Source: Dipteris shenzhenensis (lineage: Eukaryota; Polypodiophyta; Polypodiopsida; Gleicheniales). From it: DNA of 64,000 bases. The DNA lies in NCBI GenBank assembly GCA_047967505.1, contig CM106540.1; one strand, written 5' to 3'. Made by a program: the position numbers and the translations under genes. Every line of letters starts with the position of its first letter. The first letter of the stretch is position 1. The notes below the pieces were generated by a model, which worked only from the letters and a program-made list of their open reading frames with translations, made no database searches and was not told the DNA's origin. Of the stretch, positions 33,771 to 44,505 are shown in pieces.

Positions 33771-33788
33771 TGGTGGAGACGCTGGGTA
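33771..33788 (+). promoter_or_regulatory. Primer-binding site of gypsy C, probably tRNA-Ala
   Basis: TGGTGGAGACGCTGGGTA, 5 bases after the LTR; close to the complement of plant tRNA-Ala 3' end (TGGTGGAGATGCGGGG...). Confidence 0.6.
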
Positions 33789-33863
33789 TGTTTGGTATTG
33801 GATTCATCCCACCTTACTAAATGGTCTCGGGTGTACTTGATTGCATGTTATGCCTAGAGAGGC

Positions 33864-34369
33864 ATGTGTTTTGATGAGATAAAGAAGATGCCTGGAAGAA
33901 CTCTGTTAGAAGAGATTGCAACCCGTTTAAGAGAACTCGAAGATTGTGAAGGTGATGCTCAAGCTATTTGCACAGTCACCATGATCATATCCTTTATGTT
34001 TGCATTGTTGAATATGTTGGTGAATCGACAATGCCGGCAGCAGGCACAATGATAGATTGGGGATTGTTCCATGCACTGGCAGCTTGGTGTGAAGAAGAGT
34101 TGAGTCTTTGGGTAGTTTTCGACTATAACAGTGGAGTGGTGATTCTTAATGCTTTCAACTTCTTTTGCTATGCAAATGATGAAGAATACAATATCTTGAA
34201 GCTTTTATGTGCACTTCCTATTGTGAGAAGGGTGATTCTAGAATGCATGTATACACAATGTTTTCATGGTGCTGGTTGGTCACTTATTTTTGAAGATTTT
34301 GTTGAGGATCACATTGTGGAGGGTTTTCAACAAGTGGTTATGCATAATAAGTTGGTCTTGGTATACTAA
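33864..34369 (+). pseudogene. Extra reading frame between PBS and gag of gypsy C
   Basis: Two overlapping open stretches (33864-34052 and 33968-34369) form one protein with one frame change: CFDEIKKMPGRTLLEEIATR, RELEDCEGDAQAI, then HDHILYVCIVEYVGEST, MIDWGLFHALAAWCEEELSL, FDYNSGVVILNAFNFFCYAN, IVEGFQQVVMHNKLVLVY. A homologous frame lies in gypsy A. Most substitutions between the copies keep the residue type. I do not recognise a family; the position is that of ORF1 in Ogre elements. It ends about 75 bp before gag. Confidence 0.65.
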
Positions 34370-34443
34370 GGCTCTGTGGGATCTTGTTCGGATCTTGTTT
34401 GGGATATTATTTGGATCTTGGTGTTTCCTTTTTATGTTTCATC

Positions 34444-35283
34444 ATGGTGAAGATTCCAGTGTTTCGAGGGACCCAAGGGGAAGACCCGGAGTCTTATCTT
34501 TGGGATTTTGTTCGAGGACGCCAGCTTTCTGGATGGTCCATGAAGGATCGTGCGGAGATGTTGCCTGATTTTCTTGAAGGTGTAGCCTTGAGTTGGCATG
34601 AGACCTTGCCGAACTCTACCAAGGAGGACTGGGACCAAGTGGTGGCAGCAATGAAGCAGAGATTTGGGGCAGTGGAGTCGCCAAATGCTTTTATGTTGCA
34701 GTTGGACCAGTTCTATCAAGGAGAGGGTGAGTTGGTCTCTGCATTGGCAATCTGATATGAAACTTTATGTACAAAGTATGAAAGGGCAGCTTTGCAAGCT
34801 GTGGCATCGGCATCATCGGCCCCTCAAAGTCTCTCAGGGATGGAGCACTTAAAGATGAGAAAATTTGTTATGGCTTTGGAGCCTCGTCTTTGCTCAAAAG
34901 TAATGAGTAAAGATCCAACAACATACGTGGAGGCGCTTTGCATTGTGACCAAGAAAGAAGCTTCTCTAAAGATCGAATCCTCTTTTGTGTCTTCAACAAC
35001 TTCAACTTCTAAGGTGGAGGTAATGGGCACTCCTCAAGTACCAAAGTCCTCTGAGTTAGATCATAATATCTCCCAATTGATGGCAGAGTTTGCTGATTTG
35101 AAATTGCATTTGGTTAATGCACGACAACCTAGAGCACCAAAGAGTGAAGATAGGCCTCGAGATAGGAGTGGGGTCACTTGCTATGAATGTAATGAAAAAG
35201 GTCACTATCGCCCCGAGTGTCCTAGATTGAGAAAGAAAGAAGAAAAACAAGTATCCTTGTTAGGAAGCTTCTTCAAGGGATGA
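34444..35283 (+). pseudogene. Gypsy C gag
   Basis: A 280-codon frame from ATG 34444 (MVKIPVFRGTQGEDPESYLW), with one TGA at codon 104 (34753-34755; gypsy A has CGA). The capsid region is EMLPDFLEGVALSWHETLPN, then AMKQRFGAVESPNAFMLQLD. The C-terminus has the zinc knuckle CYECNEKGHYRPECP (CX2CX4HX4C) and basic tail PRLRKKEEK. The terminal TGA (35281-35283) is also present in gypsy A; the protease frame starts 14 bp later in another frame, so pol would need reinitiation, frameshifting or splicing. Confidence 0.85.
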
Positions 35284-35296
35284 GGAAAGAGAGGTA

Positions 35297-35934
35297 ATGA
35301 TGGCTAAACGAGGGCGTGGTAAAGCAAAAGAAGAAGAAGAAAGCAAGGAAGAAGTAGATGAGGAACATCAGAAAGAGGAACATTGTAGTAAGAAAAAGAA
35401 GGCATCTAGAAGGAGAATTAGCCAGTCAGACTTTCCTTTATTTCTTAGGTATTTACCTATTGTTAATTTCTTATGGATGCATCACATTCTTTATGCTCAT
35501 GGAATTGGAAGCTATGACTTGTTGTCTGACCTTAAAGAAAAGGAAGCTCATATCACCTTTGGTCAATTACTTGCTTTGTCTCCAAAACTACGAAAGGAAT
35601 GGGGAAAAATAGCAAGCACAAGAGTGTCAAAGAAGAAAAAGAAGAAAAGTGCCATTCCTGTTGTTCAAAAGGTAGATATAGATGTTGGTGATGATGTACC
35701 TGTGGTTGATGTGATCATTGATGGTCAAGTGATTTCTAATGTGTACATTGATGGAGGTGCATCGATTAATGTCATGAGTGAGAAGACCATGATAGATGCT
35801 GATTTAAAATACTCTAATACTACCTCTCCTTATCGCATCAAATTGGGTGACAACACTAGGGTTAAGACCTTGGGAGTTGTGAAGAATCTAGAAGTGGATG
35901 TATGTGGAATTTTTGCGCCGACTACTTTTTAGGT
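35297..35934 (+). pseudogene. Gypsy C protease region (interrupted by CACTA element 2)
   Basis: K/E-rich leader, ISQSDFPLFLRYLPIVNFLW, SYDLLSDLKEKEAHITFGQL, then the retropepsin-like domain VDVIIDGQVISNVYIDGGAS (DGGA active site) and IKLGDNTRVKTLGVVKNLEV. TAG at 35930-35932 stands where gypsy A has CAG (17875-17877), immediately before the CACTA insertion. The frame resumes at 46571 (YPLILGRPWLRKVKAIQ), the usual end of the domain. Confidence 0.82.
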
Positions 35935-35949
35935 CACTACTACACACGG

Positions 35950-36110
35950 ATCCTATTGCGACGTTTACGTACCGACGTTTAGCGCCCACTTAGCGTTAAT
36001 CGTCGGTATGAAAAGCGGGTTTCGTAAATCATCGTTATATAGCGACTGTTGTTAAAAGTCGCTATATAGCGACACTGATGCAAAATATTATAGCGATGTT
36101 TTTACAGAGA
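35950..36110. repeat. Left subterminal motif cluster of CACTA element 2
   Basis: Copies of gcgacgttta and the palindrome core cgctatatagcga (for example gtcgctatatagcgac near 36058-36073). Likely TNPA-binding sites by analogy with En/Spm. Confidence 0.78.
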
Positions 36111-36270
36111 GTTTTTTTTTTTTTTAGGCCTTAAAAGTTAGTTTTTTCCAATGACAAATTTTTTTAAATTTTCATACATGTTTGAGCTCATAGAGAATTA
36201 AAAAATGAGAGCATGTACATCAAGCCTTTGAAGCTCATATATTCATGTCCAAAGTTTGAGATGAGAAAAA

Positions 36271-39200
36271 TCAAATAAGAGCATTTACATCAACTGTTTC
36301 ATCTTGAGCCAAGTCTAAGGCGCCAAGCAAGTCTATCTCCAACTCTATACCGAGTTGATCTCCTATATCATCATCGTACTCTAGCATCGTACGTTCACCT
36401 AAAAGTATTTGATCATCTTCTTCAATAAAGCTTAAGTGTGGTGATTGATCTTGATGATTGTTGTCTTCTTCGTCAATATCGTGATCTCCATCCTCCTCCC
36501 GTGCGATGTCATTATGCGCATCTTCCTCTTGGCTCATATGGTGATCTACATCTTCTTCGCTAGATTCATCAATTGGATCCGGCATTGGTAGTGGCATCTC
36601 CATATCCACATCTCGATCTTCAAAAATTTGCTTACTTCGTGGTGCAACTTGGATCACGTACCACCATCTTGGATAAGAACGATCCGGATGAAAAACCACC
36701 TATATTGAAGATGGGTGCCAAATGTCATCAATTATATATAAATCAATGGACTTTAAAAACGAAAGCTTCGACTAATTAAATCATTAGTATGCACCTGCTC
36801 ACAGTGCTCGAGAAGAACAAAAGTATCACTTTCATCAGTCCAATGTTTAGTGGAGTCTATTGCAAAGAGACCGCTACTATCTTTTCTCACTGTCGCATGG
36901 GGACCGTTGTAAGTAGTTCTAAACCATTTTACATCAAGAATGAAAATAGTAAATCGTCTGAAGTCAATTTCATAGATGTCGCGTATGGTTCCACAATAAT
37001 CCAACTGTGAGGAGAGAAGATTGGTATCCGAAGCACTTGCTCAGCTATCTTGTATGAAGTTAGCCATGACTCCACAATCATACGTGACTCTCTTTGAATC
37101 GATGCGTTCCACGTGAAAATGTCGTCCATATGACCATAATGCACTGTACTTTTTGTACTGTAAATTAAAAGAGCATCATTAAAACAATGAAGATGCACCT
37201 ATTTTATAGCATATATTGCCACAAATAATTACTTAATTACGTCAAGAGATAAAAAACTTACATGCACCATACATCCAGATGATAACTCCCGCTCGTGCTC
37301 GTTTATTGTCTCTCCATCACGTTCGGCTTTATGTAGAGCCAGTTGTAGCCAATCAAGTGACATGTGAGTAGGGAGAAGAGCCAGATCTCGTGGATATGGT
37401 TGTGATCGCTTGTACATTACTCTGAATCTCGTCCTTGCATTTATTCTTTCTGCTTTGACCACTTCATATCTCTCAATCCACTTTTGCATCTCAGGGCTAT
37501 TGAGGATACAAAACTTATTGAATTTCTCCATTTGCTCTGCGCTCATCTTTCTTTCAATCCCTTTTCCTTGGGGAACCTTGCCAATGATGCAATCATCATC
37601 CTTGTTGTGCCAAGCTTGCGGCATATCAGGATCCGTGGATGCAAGAAACTCTGTGATATATACTAATGACTCTTGCACAAGCCATCCCTCTGCCATGCTT
37701 GCTTCCGGTCTTGCTCTTTGTCTTACAAACCCCTTTAAAGTTTTCATAAACCGCTCGAGAAAAAACATCCATCGATTATGAACCGTACCTGCTATAGCCA
37801 CCTCATCAACTATGTGCACAAGCAAGTGGACTTGAGTTGTCATAATGCTTGAGGGAAAGTGCTTCTCAAGCAAGTATACGGCTTCGATGGATTCCACCCT
37901 AGCCTTCTTGATGCCGATATAGAGATCTCTTTTTCAGATATCCACCTATTTCACATGTCCATGCATATGTAAGATATTTGAGATATCCACCTATTTCACA
38001 TGTCCATTAAGAAAATACATAATGCGATTTGATAGTAAGCATACCTCACAATACCACAGATCTTGAATATAGCATTTCTAACATCTTCTTGTAAGCACCC
38101 TTTTATTGTAATTGGGAGGATGAACTATCAAAGCAACAATGAAGTCATGTCAATAATATAACATAATAATAATTACGCTAACGCATCACTATTATCGGTA
38201 CACTAATTCTACTTAGAATACCTGTAAGACCTTGTGCCAATCATGGGACTTGAGGCCACTAAGCTTATTGTCCTTTGAAAATGCTCCTTTCAAGCAACGC
38301 ATGTACCCTGTCGGTGTTTGAAAAGAGGCAATGTCTGCCTTGACCGCTGCCTCCTCCCTCGTAGAGAGGATCCACGTTGCTTTCGGGAGGACAAATTTTT
38401 TCAAAGCATGCACTTGGGGCCACAAACGAGACATCCTATTCATAGCACGCAAGTCTTCTTGCACTCCTCTCGAGTCCTTGGAACCAACCAAGTGTGCCCA
38501 AATAGTAGCCCCCACATTCTTGAAGATATGCATGGGATCCAAGAGATGATTGATTTGTAACTGACCCCAATAAGGAAGCTCGTGAAAGATCAATAGCCTC
38601 TTCATACCAAGAGGAGGTTCCTCTCAATTCACCCTCCAAGCTTGAATCCAATCACTTGCCTTCAAATATGATGGTGGTGGATCAAGCTGACCTCCACGTG
38701 CGAGATGGTCGAGTGGAAGGTATCGAGCATGACCTTCATAAACATTTTTCCTCATATGTTTGGAGTAGCGTGCAAGCGATTTCAGAGCCGGTCCACAAAC
38801 AGGACAAGCATGGTACCCACTTGTAACAAGTCTTGCACGCGTGCATGAATGTGTTAGTACAAGACATGCGTGCAAAAGAGAGTAAAAAAAGCATAATCCC
38901 TCATTGTACATGTAAAGACACAACCACGTACCTGTGCAGTCTCCATATCCTGGGTAGTCATGCATGGTCCACATCAAGATACCCCTGACCAAAATATCAT
39001 TGGTATGTCTAGGAGCTCTGGAAATATCAAAGACCTGCACTCCTCTCCATAATATCTATAACTCCTCTATCAAAGGTGCCATGTACACGTCCATGTTTTT
39101 TGCCTTGTACTTTCCTGGCACAAGTAGTGCAAGCATGAGGTGTCCCTTTTTTATTGTTAGCCATGGTGGGATATTGTAATTCACCATGACTATGGGCCAT

Positions 39201-40324
39201 GTCGACCAAGATGTCGAGCGTAACCCGAAAGGATTCATGCCGTCCATGGCTAGCCCAAGATGTAAGTTGCGTGGCTCCCTCGCAAAGTCCGGCCACTGAT
39301 TATCTATGTGCTTCCAAGCTGCACAATCTATGAGAATCCTCAATGTGTGATCAGTGGACCGATGAGATGCATGCCATGTCATCAACTCCGCTATGGATTT
39401 GCATCGAAACATGTGTTGTATTCTTGCAATGATGGGAAAGTGTCTTAAGACCTTTACCGGTATCCGCTCACCCTACAAGTCATCTCTATATCGTTGTTCC
39501 CCACACTTTGGACAACTAGCCAAATCTCCATGCTCACGATGAAAGAGAATACAATCATTACGGCAAGCATGGATGGTATCATAATCCATACCCACCGTTG
39601 TTAGCATCTTTTTCGCTTCATCTCTTGATGCGGGCATGGTATTTGGTGCAAGCAACATCTTCTAGAGGAACCCTTTGACAAAGACACTATCCAAATGATG
39701 ATTCTCAAAACAAACAATATCCAAATAATGAGTCAAATTAATGCAAGGGCTAACCTCATTAAGGCTGAGACACTTGTATCCGACCACCCATACTGTACTT
39801 GTAGATTCAAGATTGAGAGACAAGCACGTAGTTTAGACATCCTAGCACCCTCGTACAATTGTGTTGATTGCAACTCTCGCATTTTGACCTCAGACTCTGA
39901 CATCACGTGTACGTGGGATGTAGTGCCCCTAAAAATGGAATCCATCATGTCGACCATACCCTCGTCGTCATCCGGGAGACTATAGTCTTGTTGAAAGTGA
40001 GAAAGTATATGTGTACCCTCATCACCCTCCTCATCCTGTTTTAAGATTTCGTGTAAATATAAGATCTTCTATTTCCTGGTATACAATAAGATTGTGAACT
40101 TAGATAGCTTTGACTTACCGATGATCCATCAACATGTGCAACACCAATGGGGGGTACTGGTTCTGGCTTCTCCCCATACATCCGCAAGTGGCGCATGATA
40201 ATACGATGTTGATGTCGTACTTCTCGCTTGCAATGAGTGCAATGATAGTATAACCTCTCCGTAAGCCACTTCTTCCTCCGGGCGTTGGTGCATCATCGGA
40301 CGAGCTTCCACTCGTCCCTTCCAT
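36271..40324 (-). pseudogene. TNPD-type CACTA transposase gene, element 2
   Basis: Minus-strand multi-exon gene. N-terminal zinc-like exon about 40310-40115 (YHCTHCKREVRHQHRIIMRH in a frame of its own); 39957-39733 (ILNLQVQYGWSDTSVSALM); Transposase_21 core 39658-38930 (DTIHACRNDCILFHREHGDL, LGLAMDGMNPFGLRSTSWS, MWTMHDYPGYGDCTG); HACPVCGPALKSLARYSKHM near 38820-38740; LLDPMHIFKNVGATIWAHL to LSGLKSHDWHKVLQ 38560-38213; DUF4218 37897-37229 (LVHIVDEVAIAGTVHNRWMF); DUF4216 about 37198-36753 (RRFTIFILDVKWFRTTY); acidic tail 36699-36271. TAG codons near 39475 and 39055 break the core. Confidence 0.85.
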
Positions 40325-40427
40325 CTACACTTATAAAATCACAACATAAGCATGAAGAGGAGATATTGACAATCATAAAATAGCATGTTTGAGCTTCTCT
40401 TGAGGCCACATTAAAAAAGTGACAGTA

Positions 40428-40522
40428 AGTATCGCTATATAGCGACGCTCTGTTCTGTTGCTATATAGCGCTCTGTTCCGTCGCTATATAGCGACAAATA
40501 AGCGTCGCTATATAGCGACGCT
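40428..40522. repeat. Central motif cluster of CACTA element 2
   Basis: Four or more copies of (gt)cgctatatagcg(ac) lie immediately upstream of the TNPD start and about 4 kb before TNPA, the same palindrome as at the two ends. Its position suggests control of the divergent promoters. Confidence 0.78.
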
Positions 40523-40524
40523 GT

Positions 40525-41235
40525 GGGTTAAAACTTGAAATGCTAAACGCACAGCGTTTTCTTCAAACTATTCCCTAATCTCTCAAATAAGCAACCCAAA
40601 ATTTCCTCCCACCTATTTTCGATGACCTCCCACCTATTCCAAGCAACCTATTCCCACCTATTTCAATGACCTCCCACCTATTCCAAGCAACCTCCCACTC
40701 TATTTTCCACTCCTCACCCTTCTATCTCTTGTACTCCCTCTCTATCCTTTTCCCTCTTTGGTTTCTTGAAAGAAAGTTCTTCAAGAGGTGAGTTTGTTTC
40801 AACAATGTAGGTTGTTTGTTTGTTAGCTTTAGTTTTGTGAGTGTTTCTTCTTGTATTGCCAAACCTGTAAACTAGTTTTCATGCTTGTTTTGAAAGGATT
40901 GAAACAAAAAATGAGATTTCAAGAAAGAAAGAAAACTCACCTCTTTTTTCTGTATTTCTCTTCCTTCTCTTTCTCCTTGTATCCTCAATCTCCTCCTTTC
41001 CTTGTCTCCTCAATCTCCTCCCTTCAAGAAGCTGCATTTGTAATCTCCTCCTTCCACTAACATCTTATTTGAAAAAATGGGTTCTTTTCTCTCTTTTGTA
41101 GGGCCAGTCCACTACACCGAGCGGGACATACTTTTTCAGGTAAGTGCTTCCTCTTTTTTCCATTTATTATTTTTGTTATTTGCATTGGCCTGCAGCTAGC
41201 GCCTTAAGCGCTAGCTGTAGTGATGGGTGTAGGAA
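40525..41235. other. Leader-like region of CACTA element 2
   Basis: Pyrimidine-rich DNA with short repeats (acctcccacctattccaagc, near 40624-40690) and GT/T-rich stretches resembling a 5' UTR/intron start. At 41193-41217 there is a perfect 10-bp inverted repeat CAGCTAGCGC / GCGCTAGCTG with a 5-base spacer. No coding signal. Confidence 0.5.
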
Positions 41236-41470
41236 CCCTCTCTTCCCCTCCCACTCTTTCCTTCTTCCCCCTTCTCTTATTCTCCTTTTTCCCCCTTCTC
41301 TTTTTTCCCTCTTCTCTTATTCTCTCTTTCCCCCTTCTCTCTTTCCCCCTCATCTCTTTTCCCTTCTCTCTTTCCTTTCCCTCTTACTCTCTATTTCCTT
41401 TCCCTCTTATTCTCTTATTCTTATGCTTCTCTCATTCCCCCTTCTCTATTTCCCCCTTCTCTCATTCGCA
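41236..41470. repeat. Pyrimidine-rich (CTTCTCT/TTCCCCC) tract
   Basis: Simple repeats of ttctctttccccc type. Serine/proline/leucine-rich frames are translations of this tract. Confidence 0.8.
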
Positions 41471-44300
41471 TAAGCTCATGCTCATGCATGAGCATAAGCA
41501 TGAGCTTATGCTTAAGCATAAGCATAAGCTCATGCTTATGCTCATGCATGAGCATGAGCTTATGCTTAAGTTTCCCCCTTCTTTATGCTTCTATTTCTGC
41601 ATGAGCATAAGCATGAGCTTATGCTTATGCTTAAGCATAAGCTTATGCTTATGCTCATGCATGAGCATGAGCTTATGCTTAAGTTTCCGCATGAGAAGGA
41701 GCTTATGCTTATGTTCATGCATGAGCATGAGCTTATGCTTAAGTTTTCACATAAGCTCATGCTTATGCGTGAGCTTATGCAGAAATAGAGAATGAGAGAA
41801 GCTTATGCTTCTCTCATTCTCTATTTCCGGATAAGCTCCTTCTCTTTTTCCGCATGAGCATAAGCATGAGCTTATGCTTATGCTTATGCTTATGCTTAAG
41901 CATAAGCATAAGCATAAGCTCATGCTATGCTCATGCATGAGCATGAGCTTATGCTTAAGTTTCCGCATAAGCTCATGCTTATGCATGAGCTTATGCGGAA
42001 ATAGAGAATGAGAGAAGCTTATGCTTCTCTCATTCTCTATTTCCGCATAAGCTCCTTCTCTTTTTCTGCATGAGCATAAGCATGAGCTTATGCTTATGCT
42101 TATGCTTATGCATAAGCATAAGCTCATGCTTATGCTCATGCATGAGCATGAGCTTATGCTTAAGTTTTCGCATAAGCTCATGCTTATGCATGAGCTTATG
42201 CGAAAATAGAGAATGAGATAAGATTATGCTTCTCTCATTCTCTATTTCCGCATAAGCTCCTTGTCTTTTTCCGCATGAGCATAAGCATGAGCTTATGCTT
42301 ATGCTTATGCTTATGCATAAGCATAAGCATGAGCTCATGCTTATGCTCATGCATGAGCATGAGCTTATGCTTAAGTTTCCGCATAAGCTCATGCTTATGC
42401 ATGAGCTTATGCAGAAATAGAGAATGAGATAAGCTTATGCTTCTCTCATTCTCTATTTCCGCATAAGCTCCTTCTCTTTTTCCGCATGAGCATAAGCTCA
42501 TGCTTATGCTCATGCATGAGCATGAGCTTATGCTTAAGTTTCCGCATAAGCTCATGCTTATGCATGAGCTTATGCGGAAATAGAGAATGAGATAAGCTTA
42601 TGCTTCTCTCATTCTCTATTTCCACATAAGCTCCTTCTCTTTTTCCACATGAGCATAAGCTCATGCTTATGCTCATGCATGAGCATGAGCTTATGCTTAA
42701 GTTTCCGCATAAGCTCATGCTTATGTGTGAGCTTATGCGGAAATAGAGAATGAGAGAAGCTTATGCTTCTCTCATTCTCTATTTCTGCATAAGCTCCTTC
42801 TCTTTTTCCGCATGAGCATGAGCTTATGCTTAAGTTTCCGCATAAGCTCATGCTTATGCGTGAGCTTATGCGGAAATAGAGAATGAGAGAAGCTTATGCG
42901 GAAACTCATTCTCTATTTCCGCATAAGCTTCTTCTCTTTTTCCGCATGAGCATAAGCATGAGCTTATGCTTATGCTCATGCATGAGCATGAGCTTATGCA
43001 TAAGTTTGCCCCTGCTCTCTTTCCCCCTTCTCTATTTCCCCCTTCTGTCATTCCCTCTTCTCTCATTCCCCTTCTCTATTTCCCCCTTCTCTCATTCGCA
43101 TAAGCTCATGCTCATGCGGAAATAGAGAATGAGAGAAGCATATGCTCATGCTTATGCTTCTCTCATTCTCTATTTCCACATAAGCTCCTTCTCTTTTTTC
43201 CGCATGAGCATAAGCATGAGCTTATGCTTATGCTTATGCATAAGCATAACCATAAGCTTATGCTTATGCTTATGCATGAGCATGAGCTTATGCTTATGCT
43301 TATGCATAAGCATAAGCATAAGCTTATGCTTATGCTCATGCATGAGCATGAGCTTATGCTTAAGTTTTCGCATAAGCTCATGCTTATGCATGAGCTTATG
43401 CGGAAATAGAGAATGAGATAAGCTTATGCAGAAACTCGTTCTCTATTTCTGCATACGCTCCTTCTCTTTTTCCGCATGAGCATAAGCATGAGCTTATGCT
43501 TATGCTTATGCATAAGCATAACCATAAGCTTATGCTTATGCTTATGCATAAGCATAAGCATAAGCTTATGCTTATGCTCATGCATGAGCATGAGCTTATG
43601 CTTAAGTTTCCGCATAAGCTCATGCTTATGCATGAGCTTATGCGGAAATAGAGAATGAGATAAGCTTATGCAGAAACTCGTTCTCTATTTCTGCATACGC
43701 TCCTTCTCTTTTTCCGCATGAGCATAAGCATGAGCTTATGCTTATGCTTATGCTTAAGCATAAGCATAAGCTTATGCTTATGCTCATGCATGAGCATGAG
43801 CTTATGCTTAAGTTTCCACATAAGCTCATGCTTATGCATGAGCTTATGCGGAAATAGAGAATGAGAGAAGCTTATGCGGAAACTCATTCTCTATTTCTGC
43901 ATAAGATCCTTCTCTATTTCTGATGCCTATGCTTAAGCATAAGCATAAGCATAAGCTCATGCTTATGCTCATGCATGAGCATGAGCTTATGCTTAAGTTT
44001 CCACATAAGCATGCTTATGCATGAGCTTATGCGGAAATAGAGAATGAGAGAAGCATAAGCTCATTCTCTATTTCCGCATAAGCTCATTCTCTATTTCCCA
44101 CTCTATTTCCCCCTTCTCTCATTTCCCCCTTCTCTCCTTCTCTATTTCCACATAAGCTCATGCTTATGCTTATGTGGAAATAGAGAAGGAGAGAAGCATA
44201 ATAGAGAATGAGAGAAGCATAAGCATAAGCTTATGCTTCTCTCCTTCTCTATCTCTGCATAAGCTCATTCTCTATTTCCGCATAAGCTTATGCTTATGCT
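41471..44300. repeat. Array of nested palindromes (GCTTATGC/GCATAAGC) in CACTA element 2
   Basis: About 2.8 kb made of GCTTATGC/GCATAAGC and CATGAGCAT units. A higher-order unit of about 160-280 bp recurs at least twelve times (start points near 41790, 41998, 42205, 42415, 42577, 42740, 42872, 43405, 43648, 43852, 44034). Each unit contains arms ggaaatagagaatgagagaa and ttctctcattctctatttcc around a GCTTATGC centre, giving a hairpin. Long frames of alternating M-L/K-H/S-I repeats are artefacts of the array. Confidence 0.9.
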
Positions 44301-44505
44301 TCTCTCATTTCCCCTCATCTCTTTCCCCTTCTCTATTTCCCCCTTCTCTCATTCTCTATTTCCTCATTCTCATTCTTTTCTTTCCTTTCCATCTTCTTTC
44401 CCTCTTTCCTTTCCCTCTTCTTTCTTCTTGCCTATGCCTATGCCTACGAGAATGCTTATGTTTGTTTTTTTGTTTTCTGTTTTCGTGTTTGTGTCTATGT
44501 TAGAC
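44301..44505. other. Pyrimidine-rich leader before TNPA of CACTA element 2
   Basis: More ttctcatttccc and cctatgcctatgcctac repeats, then TTTG-rich sequence up to the likely TNPA start. Probably 5' UTR. Confidence 0.45.

Noticed and set aside
35281-35300. Programmed readthrough or frameshift at the gag stop of the gypsy elements
   Set aside because: The TGA is present in both copies, but no slippery sequence or readthrough context is visible, so mechanism is left open.
41585-44100. Many long frames of MLMHKHELM / SISSCSCMSIS repeats on both strands
   Set aside because: They are translations of the GCTTATGC/GCATAAGC palindromic array in all frames; no start context or unique sequence.
41471-44300. 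Possible CRISPR array (regular repeats)
   Set aside because: Spacers are themselves repeats, units are palindromic and variable in length, and the surroundings are a plant transposon.
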